From contig NZ_FOPJ01000004.1 of NCBI RefSeq assembly GCF_900113445.1, positions 62,001-126,000 of the forward strand: a stretch of DNA of 64,000 bases. Reading direction: 5' to 3'. The stretch comes from Corynebacterium spheniscorum (GTDB lineage Bacteria; Actinomycetota; Actinomycetes; Mycobacteriales; Mycobacteriaceae). The translations under genes were made by a program, and so were the position numbers. The notes under the pieces were generated by a model. It did no database searches and was not told where the DNA came from. It saw nothing but the letters and a program-made list of their open reading frames with translations. This document shows, in pieces, positions 17,895 through 26,983 of this stretch; position 1 is the first letter of the stretch; each line of letters starts with the position of its first letter.

Positions 17895-19490
17895 CTATTC
17901 GCAATAGGGGTGATCAGTCGAGGTACGCACGCGGGTTTCTTGAAGAATCGGCATTGTTAGACGCTCCTCTGCTTCTAGGTTCTGCATCCACTCTGCCGCA
18001 CCAGATTCACCGGCCAGCAATGCCCGCAGGCGTAGTTCCGCATCCACCGCACAATAGCCACTCAAATTCGAAGAACGCGGATCATAAGGCCCATCCAAGC
18101 AGCCATAGCGGCTTGCCGCATGAATGGGGCTATTACTAAGCGGCAACCAACTAATCACCGCATCCGCTTCCTTTTCTGGCAGGGCTTGAGAGACAATGTT
18201 CTCAAAGTCGGTGTGCAGCACTTCAATATTTAGCCCCTTAGCCCGAAGCTGATCCACCACCACTTGGGCTGCGGTAGCTGCCTGATCATCAGTTGGGTCC
18301 ACCGCTATCCGGATGGGGCGCTCTAATACCTGTGGGCCTTCTGGTTCATAAGGATCCGCCGATCCCGCCAAAGGCCTCAAGGTCGGCAACTCAGCATCAG
18401 GTTGGTACTCATTCGGCCCAATTGCAAGATCGCTCGAGCGCCCAGCTGCAATCTTGGCCACCAACTCAATATCCACAGCGCGTGCGAACTCTTGGCGATT
18501 AGCTAGCGTGCGGAAATACGGTGAGATGGTCGAAAACACCAACTCCAACCGCCGTGGTTCTTCCACCACGCTCACCTGAGTATCCGGCACGAGCCCCAAA
18601 GCTAAGGTGGTGGTTTCTGCGGGGGTGATATTAAGGCAGCTCAGTTGCCCAGAGCGCAATAGATTCGCCGATTGGGTGACATTGCGGATCTCCCGGAACT
18701 CCAGGTGATCAATAAGTGCTGGATCTTGACCCCAAAAACGGTCATTGCGGTTCAAAACAATGATGCCGCGTTGGCGATCAATTTTATTGACCATATAGCG
18801 CCCAGCGGAGGCCGGAACGGTAGCGCCCAGGGCCTTATTAAAAGGCTCAGTTCCCGGTGGGAATAAGTGGCTGGGCAGCAAATGCGTAAATAGCTCCCGC
18901 CAGGCAGCCAAGGGCCGCGAGAAGGTGACATCCACAACCTTGCCACCATTAGTGGTCTTAATATCTCGAATCAGGTGATACCCGGCCGGATCAATAACCC
19001 CCGGGGTACTGATCATCGAGGTCCACAAATACCTAAAGTCCGCACCAGTAATCGGGGTGCCATCAGACCACTGTGCTTCCGGACGAATCTCATAGCGCAC
19101 CAATTGCTTGGTTTTCGGGTCACTATTGTTTTCTGCATCCAAGGGGATTTCTTTAGCGGAGACCAATAGGTCCGTATCCATCAATCCATCATGGAAGGTA
19201 CTCGGCAATAAGAGGTCAGCTAATTGCCGGGTAAAGCGACTGTCATCAGCAATCAGGTGCGGGTTGAAGCCATTATGGATGGGATCAATACCAATCGACT
19301 CTGAGCTAGTCGGAGGCGGGGCCGCAACACTCGTGGTGGAAGTGCTGGTGGTGGTTGTGGTGGTTTCTGCCGGTGTTTCAACCGGCGGTGGGCCGGGTTG
19401 GGCGGCGCAACCTACCAGCAGACCAGACACGACTATCCCCACATACAGATGCGGGGATAGTCGGGCTCGGGAAGCAAAAATTTTGCTCAC
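17895..19490 (-). CDS. lpqW: LpqW-like lipoprotein, extracellular solute-binding family 5
   Basis: 531 residues. Signal peptide with lipobox L-L-V-G-C (Cys28), then a low-complexity linker rich in Thr/Ser/Pro (residues about 36-60, including runs of Thr), then a peptide-binding-protein fold (R-P-E-A-Q-W-S-D-G-T-P near 135). No cognate permeases are adjacent. The position between typA and mshB is that of Rv1166 LpqW, which controls the branch between lipomannan/lipoarabinomannan and PIM synthesis rather than peptide import. It starts at GTG 19490, close to AAGG and only 3 bp after the typA stop. The LpqW role is inferred from synteny; an orphan peptide-binding role is possible. Confidence 0.82.
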   Translation of the reverse strand: MSKIFASRARLSPHLYVGIVVSGLLVGCAAQPGPPPVETPAETTTTTTSTSTTSVAAPPPTSSESIGIDPIHNGFNPHLIADDSRFTRQLADLLLPSTFHDGLMDTDLLVSAKEIPLDAENNSDPKTKQLVRYEIRPEAQWSDGTPITGADFRYLWTSMISTPGVIDPAGYHLIRDIKTTNGGKVVDVTFSRPLAAWRELFTHLLPSHLFPPGTEPFNKALGATVPASAGRYMVNKIDRQRGIIVLNRNDRFWGQDPALIDHLEFREIRNVTQSANLLRSGQLSCLNITPAETTTLALGLVPDTQVSVVEEPRRLELVFSTISPYFRTLANRQEFARAVDIELVAKIAAGRSSDLAIGPNEYQPDAELPTLRPLAGSADPYEPEGPQVLERPIRIAVDPTDDQAATAAQVVVDQLRAKGLNIEVLHTDFENIVSQALPEKEADAVISWLPLSNSPIHAASRYGCLDGPYDPRSSNLSGYCAVDAELRLRALLAGESGAAEWMQNLEAEERLTMPILQETRVRTSTDHPYCE

Positions 19491-19493
19491 ACC

Positions 19494-21413
19494 TTATTTA
19501 TTGCGGTTCTTTTCCTTCGAGCGGGCACGGGCACGCTCGGTGGCGTTCAGGATGGTCTTGCGTACGCGCAGCACATCCGGGGTTACTTCCACGCACTCAT
19601 CTTGGCCGCAGAATTCCATGGCCTCATCCAAAGACAAAGCATGGGCCTTAGCCAAGGTGACGGTGGCATCTGCGGTAGCGGAGCGCATATTGGTGAGCTT
19701 CTTTTCGCGAGTGATATTGATGTCCATATCCTCATCGCGGTTATTAGCGCCCACAACCATGCCCTCATAGGCTTCGGTGCCGGGTTCCACGAAGAAGCTG
19801 CCGCGATCGGAAAGCTGCTGCAGTGCATAAGCGGTGATCTGCCCGGAGCGGTCAGCGACCAGGGAGCCGGTGGCACGGCCCTTAATTTCACCGGCCCAGG
19901 GCTGCAGGCCCTCGGAGTAGTGGTTGGCAATACCGGTGCCGCGGGTTTCGGTCATGAAGATGGTGCGGAAGCCAATCAGGCCGCGCGCCGGGATCTTATA
20001 TTCCATGCGTACCCAGTCCGAACCGGATGCGGTACCCATGGAGACCATTTGGCCCTTGCGGGCGGCCATGAGCTGGGTGACATTGCCCTGGTATTCACCG
20101 GGGATGTCGATGACGATGTGCTCAAAAGGCTCATGGAGTTTGCCATCAATGGTTTGGGTAACTACCTGCGGTTTACCGACGGTGAGCTCGAAGCCTTCGC
20201 GCCGCATGGTTTCCACCAGCACCGAAAGTGCCATTTCGCCGCGGCCTTGAACTTCCCAGGCGTCCGGGCGTTCGGTGGGTAGCACGCGTAGGGACACGTT
20301 GCCGATGAGTTCTTGGTCCAGTCGGGCTTTGACCACACGGGCGGTGAGCTTATCGCCGCCACCGCGTCCGGCCAGCGGGGAGGTATTCACACCGATGGTC
20401 ATGGAGATAGCGGGCTCATCAACGGTGATGCGCGGCAAGGCGATGGGGTTATCAACATCGGCGAGCGTATCGCCGATCATGATTTCATCGATGCCGGAGA
20501 TCGCGGCGATATCGCCGGCGATGACTTCCTGTGCGGGAACGCGGTTCATGCCGATGGTGGTCAGCAATTCGGCGATCTTGGCGGTCTTGGTGTGCTGCTC
20601 GCCATTTTCGTCATAGTGGATCCAGGCAACCTGCTGGCCCTTGCGCAAGGTGCCAGCATGTACGCGAACCAGGCCAATACGACCTAAGAAGCTGGAGGAG
20701 TCTAGGTTGGTGACATGTGCCTGGAGTGGGGCGTCCAGGTTGGCGGTAGGTTCCGGCAGCACCTCATAGAGAGTGTCGAATAGCGGTTGGAGATCCTCGG
20801 AATTCGGGATGTTGCCATTACCGGGGTTCTCGGTGGAGGCGCGGCCTTCACGACCGGAGGTATAAAGCACCGGCAGGTCGAGGAGTTGTTCGGCGGCGGC
20901 AGCGGCTTCTTCATCGTCGATGGTGCTGGCCAGTTCCAGGAGCAGATCCTGGGATTCTTCAACAACCTCGTCGATGCGGGCATCCGGACGGTCGGTCTTA
21001 TTGACGCAAATAATGACCGGCATTTTTGCGGCCAGTGCCTTAGAAAGCACGAAGCGGGTTTGGGGCAGCGGGCCTTCGGAGGCGTCGACTAGCAGCACCA
21101 CACCGTCAACCATGGAAAGTGCGCGTTCAACTTCGCCGCCGAAGTCGGCGTGGCCGGGGGTGTCGATGACGTTGATGACGAGGTCATTGCCGTCTTTGCC
21201 AGCACCTTTGCGGCGAACCGCGGTGTTCTTGGCCAGGATGGTGATGCCTTTTTCCTTTTCCAGGTCCCCGGAGTCCATCACGCGGTCGGCTACTTCGCCG
21301 TGGTCACCAAAGGCGCCCGATTGTTCGAGCATGGCGTTAACAAGGGTGGTTTTTCCGTGGTCGACGTGCGCGACGATGGCGACGTTACGGAACTCGGGGT
21401 GGCTTGCGCTCAC
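19494..21413 (-). CDS. typA: Translational GTPase TypA/BipA
   Basis: 639 residues. G1 AHVDHGKTT at 15-23, G2-region EKEKGITI, G3 DTPGHADF, G4 NKTD, then domains II, III, V and the BipA-specific C-terminal domain with a Lys/Arg-rich tail (ERARARSKEKNRNK). It binds the ribosome as an EF-G-like factor and helps 50S assembly, mainly under stress. The start is GTG 21413 with AGGAG about 11 bases upstream. It heads the typA-lpqW-mshB run on the minus strand. Family assignment is certain. Confidence 0.96.
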   Translation of the reverse strand: MSASHPEFRNVAIVAHVDHGKTTLVNAMLEQSGAFGDHGEVADRVMDSGDLEKEKGITILAKNTAVRRKGAGKDGNDLVINVIDTPGHADFGGEVERALSMVDGVVLLVDASEGPLPQTRFVLSKALAAKMPVIICVNKTDRPDARIDEVVEESQDLLLELASTIDDEEAAAAAEQLLDLPVLYTSGREGRASTENPGNGNIPNSEDLQPLFDTLYEVLPEPTANLDAPLQAHVTNLDSSSFLGRIGLVRVHAGTLRKGQQVAWIHYDENGEQHTKTAKIAELLTTIGMNRVPAQEVIAGDIAAISGIDEIMIGDTLADVDNPIALPRITVDEPAISMTIGVNTSPLAGRGGGDKLTARVVKARLDQELIGNVSLRVLPTERPDAWEVQGRGEMALSVLVETMRREGFELTVGKPQVVTQTIDGKLHEPFEHIVIDIPGEYQGNVTQLMAARKGQMVSMGTASGSDWVRMEYKIPARGLIGFRTIFMTETRGTGIANHYSEGLQPWAGEIKGRATGSLVADRSGQITAYALQQLSDRGSFFVEPGTEAYEGMVVGANNRDEDMDINITREKKLTNMRSATADATVTLAKAHALSLDEAMEFCGQDECVEVTPDVLRVRKTILNATERARARSKEKNRNK

Positions 21414-21755
21414 GTTGGGGGGATCTCCTGTTACTGAAAAGCACTAAAAAGCACTAAAAATGATGCACCGCGGTGTTATGCGAACACAGCGGTGACGGGC
21501 AATGCATAGTAATGCTACTCTCTATAACCCCCTAGTACCTAGCTGAGAGTTCTAGACTGGGCGAATGAGAGCACGAATAATAACAAAGATGTAACAAATG
21601 GGGTGCGGGGGCAGACATTCCTAGTAGGACAGCCTGCTAGCTGGAGTTTTGGTTTTAAACCCCAACATCTTCAGGGGTAGGTGTGTACAAAGTTGCAGTT
21701 GTGAACTACTGTGACGGATGTTGTTTATATAGTTGTGACCTAGTTGTGGAGAACC
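21414..21755. promoter_or_regulatory. Divergent promoter region typA / secreted protein
   Basis: 342 bp gap between divergent genes. On the plus side TATATAGT at 21726-21733 is the best -10-like element, with TTGTGA-like words around it (21699, 21733) but no well-spaced -35. A repeated AAAAGCACT precedes typA. No ORF or RNA gene seen. Confidence 0.4.
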
Positions 21756-22472
21756 GTGACTTTTAAACGTCCCCTCGCGCTTGCGCTGGCAGCTTGCTTG
21801 CTGCTCCCTGCGCAGGCCTCGGCACAATCGCATCGCGATGTGGTGGATCAGGTCATGGACGCCGGCGCTATGTCTATTGAGCCGCTGCGCCAACAACTAC
21901 CCATCGATCATCTTGGTCGACCCAATGCCCAGCTACTAGAGCAGGCAAAGAATTTTGCGGCTAACCCGTGGTTGCCTCCGCAGGTGCGGGGCGCCATTTT
22001 GGCGGCGGTGAATTTCTTTGCTGACCCGGAACCTGGTGAGGATACCGGCGGGCCGGAGATTCCACAGGATGCACCCATGGTGGTGCAATTCGCGTGGCCT
22101 ACGGTGGCTGGCCGATGCATTGGTGGGCAACTCAATGCTGTTGGTTCTGCCATTGCGGTTCCTGGTCCAGCTGAGATCCCGGTTCCGGGAGCACAAGCTG
22201 GGCAAACCGTTTTCCTCTTTACCGCGTTGGGGACCTCGCCGGCGGCGGAAGCCCAAGGGGAAATGGTTGTGGATTGGTTTAATCTCCATACCCTGCGCGG
22301 TGGTCACACGGTGTTGGGTAATTATGGCGTCAATCCAGAGGGCCCTGCGACCTTATCTGCTACTGCAGATACCGGTAGCGGCCCGGTGGTGGCGTGGATG
22401 CATGGGGCGGTGCATACCGAAGATGCGCGCTGCGATTTTGCTCCCACTGCTGCCCTGGTGTCGGTTCCTTGA
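21756..22472 (+). CDS. Secreted protein of unknown function
   Basis: 238 residues. Clear Sec signal peptide (basic start, hydrophobic core ALALAACLLLP, cleavage after A-x-A near residue 23). The mature protein has an N-terminal helical part, a central Q-F-A-W-P-T-V-A-G-R-C segment and one further Cys near the C-terminus (DARCDF), suggesting a disulfide between residues about 120 and 225. GTG 21756 with GGAG just upstream fits the signal peptide; the TTG at 21744 would extend it without benefit. The style fits secreted beta-rich proteins of Corynebacteriales, but I cannot name the family. The DUF402 gene follows by 13 bp. Confidence 0.7.
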   Translation: MTFKRPLALALAACLLLPAQASAQSHRDVVDQVMDAGAMSIEPLRQQLPIDHLGRPNAQLLEQAKNFAANPWLPPQVRGAILAAVNFFADPEPGEDTGGPEIPQDAPMVVQFAWPTVAGRCIGGQLNAVGSAIAVPGPAEIPVPGAQAGQTVFLFTALGTSPAAEAQGEMVVDWFNLHTLRGGHTVLGNYGVNPEGPATLSATADTGSGPVVAWMHGAVHTEDARCDFAPTAALVSVP

Positions 22473-22485
22473 GAAGAGGCAAAAA

Positions 22486-23025
22486 ATGAGTGCTGATTTA
22501 CACCCCGTGAAGGAAGAAACCTTCGATACTTCCTCGGCCAGTAATACTGACCCCAAGGGTTTCCTGCGCGCCGTTGACACCTTTAAGGAAACTGAGTTTG
22601 GCCTGTATATGGCCCGCGGTGCGGACCACCCCAAGTTTGGTTACTTGGAGTCTTGGTTGCTGCCGAAGCTGGGTTTGCGTGCCAATATTTTCCACTTCCG
22701 CCCTGGGGTGAAAGAAGACCAAGAGTTTTATTTCGATGTGGCGGATATCCAAGCTGATGAAGCTGGTACCTGGCGCACCCGCGATCTCTATGTGGATTTA
22801 GTCAGCGTGACTGGCCAGCCGGTGGATGTGTTGGATATCGATGAGCTAGCGGCCGCCACCTCCGCTGGGTTGCTCAGCGCTGATGAAGCAGAACGCGCCA
22901 TTGATGCCACCTTGGCTGCGGTGGAGGGGATTACTCGCCACGATGATGATGCGATGGCGTGGTTGGCGTCTTTGGGCATTGAGCTTACGTGGGCAGAAGA
23001 CGTGGAGTTACACCCAGTGGGCTAG
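22486..23025 (+). CDS. DUF402 / FomD-like protein
   Basis: 179 residues with the DUF402 pattern: F-Y-F-D-V-x-D, then R-D-L-Y-V-D-L-V-S-V-T-G-x-P-V-D-V-L-D-I-D-E-L, and a C-terminal helix pair. Characterised relatives (FomD and nucleoside diphosphate phosphatases) use the conserved acidic residues to bind divalent metal and hydrolyse nucleotide diphosphates. An AGAGG site lies 7 bases before ATG 22486. It is probably co-transcribed with the secreted protein gene and closed by the terminator at 23092. The phosphatase role is inference from the family. Confidence 0.72.
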   Translation: MSADLHPVKEETFDTSSASNTDPKGFLRAVDTFKETEFGLYMARGADHPKFGYLESWLLPKLGLRANIFHFRPGVKEDQEFYFDVADIQADEAGTWRTRDLYVDLVSVTGQPVDVLDIDELAAATSAGLLSADEAERAIDATLAAVEGITRHDDDAMAWLASLGIELTWAEDVELHPVG

Positions 23026-23091
23026 GCAAACCTGCAATTATTGCGCACCGCCATAGTTTTTTAGGACCTGATAACTGGGTCTCGGGAATGC

Positions 23092-23131
23092 AAAAACTCA
23101 CCGTAACCATGTGCGGCTACGGTGAGTTTTT
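23092..23131. terminator. Bidirectional intrinsic terminator
   Basis: Perfect 14-bp arms AAAAACTCACCGTA / TACGGTGAGTTTTT with a 12-base loop between convergent genes. The A-run and T-run give function in both directions. Confidence 0.95.
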
Positions 23132-23138
23132 GTGGGAA

Positions 23139-24833
23139 TTAGAGCCCTGTGCCGAGCTCAATTCCTAGGCCGGGGACGGAATCAATAAGGTCGCGAGTAT
23201 AGGCTTCCTGAGGATCATTAAAGATCTGATCGGCGGTGCCTTTTTCGACCATTTTTCCGTGCTGCATAACCACCACTTCATCAGCTGTTTGGCGAACAAC
23301 CGCTAAATCGTGGGTGATAAAGAGGTAGGAAAGCTGCAGGCGTTCTTGGAGTTCCGCGAGCAAGGTGATGATCTGGTTTTGAACCAGCACATCCAGTGCC
23401 GAAACGGCCTCATCCAGCACAATCACCTCAGGATCGAGCGCTAATGCGCGGGCGATGGCGATGCGCTGACGCTGGCCGCCGGAAAGCTCATTGGGGTAAC
23501 GACGCATGGTAGAACGCGGCATCGAGACCATATCCAAAAGCTCGGCGACACGGTTCTCTCGCTCTTTTCGGCTGCCTATTTTGTGTAATTTCAGGGGTTC
23601 TTCGATGCAGCGGAAGATGGAATACATCGGGTCCAAAGAACCATAGGGGTTTTGGAATACCACCTGGAGGTTACGGCGCATATCGAAGAGCTGTTTATTA
23701 TTCAGCGTCGATAAGTCCGTGCCTTTATAAAACACTTTGCCTTCGGTGGGATCCAGCAAATTCAACACCATATTGGCGACCGTGGATTTACCGGAGCCGG
23801 ATTCCCCTACCAACGCTAAAGTAGAACCCTTGCGCAGCCCGAAGCTGACATTATCGACAGCCTTGAGGTGCTTCTTATCGCCCTTGGCGCCGCGCACATC
23901 GAAGACCTTGGTAAGGCCTTCCACGCGGATGACCTCTTCGGCTTCTGCCAGGTTCGCAGCACCGGCCATGAGCTCTTCGGTTTCCACGCCCTCTTCCAAA
24001 GCAGAGCGAATACGGGCCGAGGCCAGCGAAGGCGCGGCCTTAACCAGGCGCTTGGTGTAGGGGTGTTGGGGGTCGCGGAGGATATCGAGGCTGGGCCCAG
24101 ATTCCACGATGCGGCCGCGGTGCATAACCACCAGGTGCTCGGCACGCTCAGCGGCCAGGCCGAGGTCGTGAGTAATAAAGAGCACTGCGGTGCCCAGCTG
24201 GTGGGTCAGGGATTCCAAGTGATCCAGGATCCGCTTTTGGACGGTCACATCCAGCGCGGAGGTGGGCTCATCGGCGATGAGTAGCTTGGGGCGCGCCGCC
24301 AAACCCATGGCGATGAGTGCGCGCTGGCGCATACCGCCAGAGAACTCATGTGGGTATTGCTTGGAGCGACGCTCCGCGTCCGGCAGGCCAGCTTCTTCGA
24401 GCAGCTGGGAGACGCGTTCGTGCATCTCGGAGCCGGGGACCACATTGTTGGCCTTGAGGGACTCCTTGATTTGGGTACCGATGCGCCACACCGGGTTGAG
24501 GTTACTCATGGGATCCTGAGGGACCAGGCCGATATGGGAGCCTCGCAGGCCCTGCATCTCCTTTTCGGAGTACTGGGTGATGTCTTTGCCATCGAAGAAG
24601 ATCTGTCCGCCGGTGACCTCACCGGTACCGGGCAACAGGCCCAGCACCGCCATGGCGGCGGTGGATTTACCGGAGCCTGACTCCCCCACGATCGCCACGG
24701 ATTGCCCGGGGTAGACGGTGAGGTTGATGCCGCGCACGGCCTCAACGGTGCCGGTGGTGGATTTGAAGGCCACCCGCATGTCCTTGAGTTCGAGTAGCGG
24801 GGTACTTTGTACCGGGGTGTCTTGGTTTTTCAT
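23139..24833 (-). CDS. Oligopeptide ABC transporter, fused double ATPase (DppD-DppF type)
   Basis: 564 residues with two complete nucleotide-binding domains. The first has Walker A GESGSGKST (about residue 55), signature FSGGMRQRALI and Walker B LLIADEPTSALD. The second has GESGSGKST (about 345), signature LSGGQRQRIAIA and VIVLDEAVSALD. Both have the H-loop THDL, and each domain is followed by the peptide-transporter segment (HPYTK; EAYTRDL). It powers import through the two permeases upstream; its ATG overlaps the DppC-like stop by 4 bp. Fusion of the D and F subunits is common in actinobacteria. Peptide substrate unknown. Confidence 0.92.
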   Translation of the reverse strand: MKNQDTPVQSTPLLELKDMRVAFKSTTGTVEAVRGINLTVYPGQSVAIVGESGSGKSTAAMAVLGLLPGTGEVTGGQIFFDGKDITQYSEKEMQGLRGSHIGLVPQDPMSNLNPVWRIGTQIKESLKANNVVPGSEMHERVSQLLEEAGLPDAERRSKQYPHEFSGGMRQRALIAMGLAARPKLLIADEPTSALDVTVQKRILDHLESLTHQLGTAVLFITHDLGLAAERAEHLVVMHRGRIVESGPSLDILRDPQHPYTKRLVKAAPSLASARIRSALEEGVETEELMAGAANLAEAEEVIRVEGLTKVFDVRGAKGDKKHLKAVDNVSFGLRKGSTLALVGESGSGKSTVANMVLNLLDPTEGKVFYKGTDLSTLNNKQLFDMRRNLQVVFQNPYGSLDPMYSIFRCIEEPLKLHKIGSRKERENRVAELLDMVSMPRSTMRRYPNELSGGQRQRIAIARALALDPEVIVLDEAVSALDVLVQNQIITLLAELQERLQLSYLFITHDLAVVRQTADEVVVMQHGKMVEKGTADQIFNDPQEAYTRDLIDSVPGLGIELGTGL

Positions 24834-25822
24834 CGCTTCCTCCCCTTCGGATCCAGCGCGTCACGGACCACATCGCCCATCATGATGAAGCTCAGCACGG
24901 TTAGGGCCAACGCAATAGCCGGGTAGAAGAGCACCATGGGCTTAATGCGCAGTGAGCTTTGGGCGGTGGAGATGTCTCCGCCCCAGGAGACGATGGTGGG
25001 TGGTAGGCCGATGCCCAGGAAGGACAGGGTCGCTTCGGTGACGATGAAGGTACCCAAGGCCACGGTGGCGTACACAATGATCGGGGCGGCCGCATTGGGC
25101 AGGATGTGAGAAACCAAGATCTTCATCTTGGAGGCTCCCACTGCGCGCGCTGCGGTGACGAATTCTTCATTCTTCACGCTCATCACCGCACCGCGGGTAA
25201 TGCGGGCAATATTAGTCCAGCCGAAGAGTGCCAGAACCACCACCACGGTGATGATGGTGCGGTGTTCCTTGAACATCTGCATGACCACGATGGCGGCGAG
25301 CACCAGCGGAACCGCAAAGAAGATATCAGTAAGCCGGGAGAGCAGCGCATCGAGGATGCCACCGAAGTACCCAGCTAAAGCGCCAATGACGGTCCCAAGG
25401 AAAGCCACCGCGATGGTGGTGAGCACACCTACTGCGACTGAAGCACGGGCACCATAAATGGTGCGGGCATAAATATCGCAGCCTTGGCGGTCGAAGCCGA
25501 AGGGGTGACCGGGTTCGGGGTCGCCGAGGGAGTTTGCGAGATAGCACGAGCGCGGGTCGGTGCTAGTAAATAGCGAGGGGAAGAGCGCCAACATGAGGGC
25601 GCAGAGGATAAGAAAAGCAGCAACCCAGAAGAGTGGGCGACGACGCAGGTAGCGCCAGGCCTCGCGCCATTGGGAGGCTGGTGCGGATTCATCGGAGACC
25701 GCGTCGACAGCACCCAATCCGGTTTCATCGGTTTCGGCGATGAAGTGTTCTTGGCCGAGCCGGGTGTTGCCGCGCATGAAGGTGTTCCGGGCGATCTCTG
25801 GGTTGGTGTTTTGATCAGACAT
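24830..25822 (-). CDS. Oligopeptide ABC transporter permease (DppC type)
   Basis: 330 residues. A polar N-terminus of about 75 residues, one helix, then the BPD_transp_1 core with the EAA-like motif A-A-R-A-V-G-A-S-K-M-K-I-L near residue 215 and about five more helices. The periplasmic loop includes HPFGFDRQGCDIYARTIYG, typical of DppC/OppC. ATG 25822 has GAGGA at 5 bases and overlaps the DppB-like gene end by 8 bp. It forms a heterodimer with the DppB-like subunit. Confidence 0.92.
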   Translation of the reverse strand: MSDQNTNPEIARNTFMRGNTRLGQEHFIAETDETGLGAVDAVSDESAPASQWREAWRYLRRRPLFWVAAFLILCALMLALFPSLFTSTDPRSCYLANSLGDPEPGHPFGFDRQGCDIYARTIYGARASVAVGVLTTIAVAFLGTVIGALAGYFGGILDALLSRLTDIFFAVPLVLAAIVVMQMFKEHRTIITVVVVLALFGWTNIARITRGAVMSVKNEEFVTAARAVGASKMKILVSHILPNAAAPIIVYATVALGTFIVTEATLSFLGIGLPPTIVSWGGDISTAQSSLRIKPMVLFYPAIALALTVLSFIMMGDVVRDALDPKGRKR

Positions 25823-26741
25823 ATCGGATCCTCGGGTCAAGCACGGCGTAGATCAAGTCCACGACCAGGTTGGCAACGATGTAGACGATAACCAAAACGG
25901 TGGTAAACGACACCACAGTGGTTGGTTCGCCCTTGATGATCGCTTGATAAAGCGAGCCACCGACACCATTGATGGCGAAGATACCTTCGGTGACAATTGC
26001 GCCACCCATCAGGCCACCCAGGTCAGCACCTAAGAAGGTGGCGACCGGGATGAGTGAGTTGCGCAGCACGTGACGGCCCATCACCCGACCACCGCTTAAG
26101 CCCTTGGCGCGGGCGGTGCGTACATAGTCCGCGCTCAAGTTTTCGCTCACGGACTGACGGGTTAAGCGCAGCACATAGGCAAAGGACACTGCTCCCAGCA
26201 CGATGGCGGGCATCAGCAAGGATTTGAAGTTGGTGTGTGAGCCTACGGTGACAGGGAGTAATCCCCATTTCACGCCGACCAGGAATTGGAAGACGAAGCC
26301 GATGACGAAGCTGGGGACGGCGATCACGAAAAGCGAGACCACCAGCACGGTGGAGTCGAAGATGCCGCCGCGGCGGATTCCGGCGATAACACCGAAGAGG
26401 ATGCCGAAGAAAGCTTCGAAGGCTAAAGCCATGACCGCTAGTTTGATGGTCACGGGGAAGGCATTAGCCATCACCTCGGCGACGGGGCGACCGGAGAAGG
26501 TGGTGCCGAAGTCGAGGGAGAGAATGCCTTTGAGGTAGAGCAGGTATTGGACAAGGAATGGTTTGTCCAGGTTGTATTCCGCTTCAATGCGGGCGCGGGC
26601 GGCTTCGGTGAGGCCGCGGTCGCCGCCGAGAGCAGCAACGGGATCGCCCGGCATGAGGAAAACGAGTGCGTACAGCAGCAAGGTTGCGCCGAAGAAGACC
26701 GGAATCATCTGGAGCAACCGGCGCCCAATATAGCGCAGCAT
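25815..26741 (-). CDS. Oligopeptide ABC transporter permease (DppB type)
   Basis: 308 residues, six helices, with the DppB N-terminus (YIGRRLLQMIPVFFGATLL) and the EAA motif Y-V-R-T-A-R-A-K-G-L-S-G-G near residue 215. AAGGA precedes ATG 26741. It is first of the three coupled membrane-complex genes; the binding protein gene lies 243 bp upstream beyond a hairpin, an arrangement that usually yields more binding protein than permease. Confidence 0.92.
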   Translation of the reverse strand: MLRYIGRRLLQMIPVFFGATLLLYALVFLMPGDPVAALGGDRGLTEAARARIEAEYNLDKPFLVQYLLYLKGILSLDFGTTFSGRPVAEVMANAFPVTIKLAVMALAFEAFFGILFGVIAGIRRGGIFDSTVLVVSLFVIAVPSFVIGFVFQFLVGVKWGLLPVTVGSHTNFKSLLMPAIVLGAVSFAYVLRLTRQSVSENLSADYVRTARAKGLSGGRVMGRHVLRNSLIPVATFLGADLGGLMGGAIVTEGIFAINGVGGSLYQAIIKGEPTTVVSFTTVLVIVYIVANLVVDLIYAVLDPRIRYV

Positions 26742-26871
26742 ACGTGTCGTTCCTTCCGCTCACTGCCAATGTGATGAGGTGTTCGTGGAGAGGTGGATTA
26801 TGCGGGAGACAGATTACCTGAAGGTGTTAGGCAACCCTTGCAATGGGGTGTACGTGTTTTTAACGCACACA

Positions 26872-26910
26872 CCGCCCTACGTTGGAGCAAGTGGGGCTCA
26901 CGTAGGGCGG
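26872..26910 (-). terminator. Stem-loop between binding-protein and permease genes
   Basis: 11-bp arms CCGCCCTACGT / ACGTAGGGCGG with a 17-base loop; on the minus strand it leads into TTAAAAA rather than a T-run. Probably a partial terminator or mRNA-stabilising hairpin after the binding-protein gene. Confidence 0.7.
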
Positions 26911-26983
26911 CGGGCACAAACTCTGTGTTCGCACACAAGACCTCACGAGGCAGTGAATTGTGGGCCGTTAGAGAGGTCGTGGT

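Noticed and set aside
23077..23091. A fifth full copy of the 76-bp repeat near 23015-23091
   Set aside because: Only the end motif is partly present (GGGTCTCGGGAATGC); the GGTGCGGCA start is missing at the expected distance.
24830..26741. Small plus-strand frames opposite the peptide permeases as novel genes
   Set aside because: They mirror the hydrophobic codons of the permeases and have no ribosome sites.
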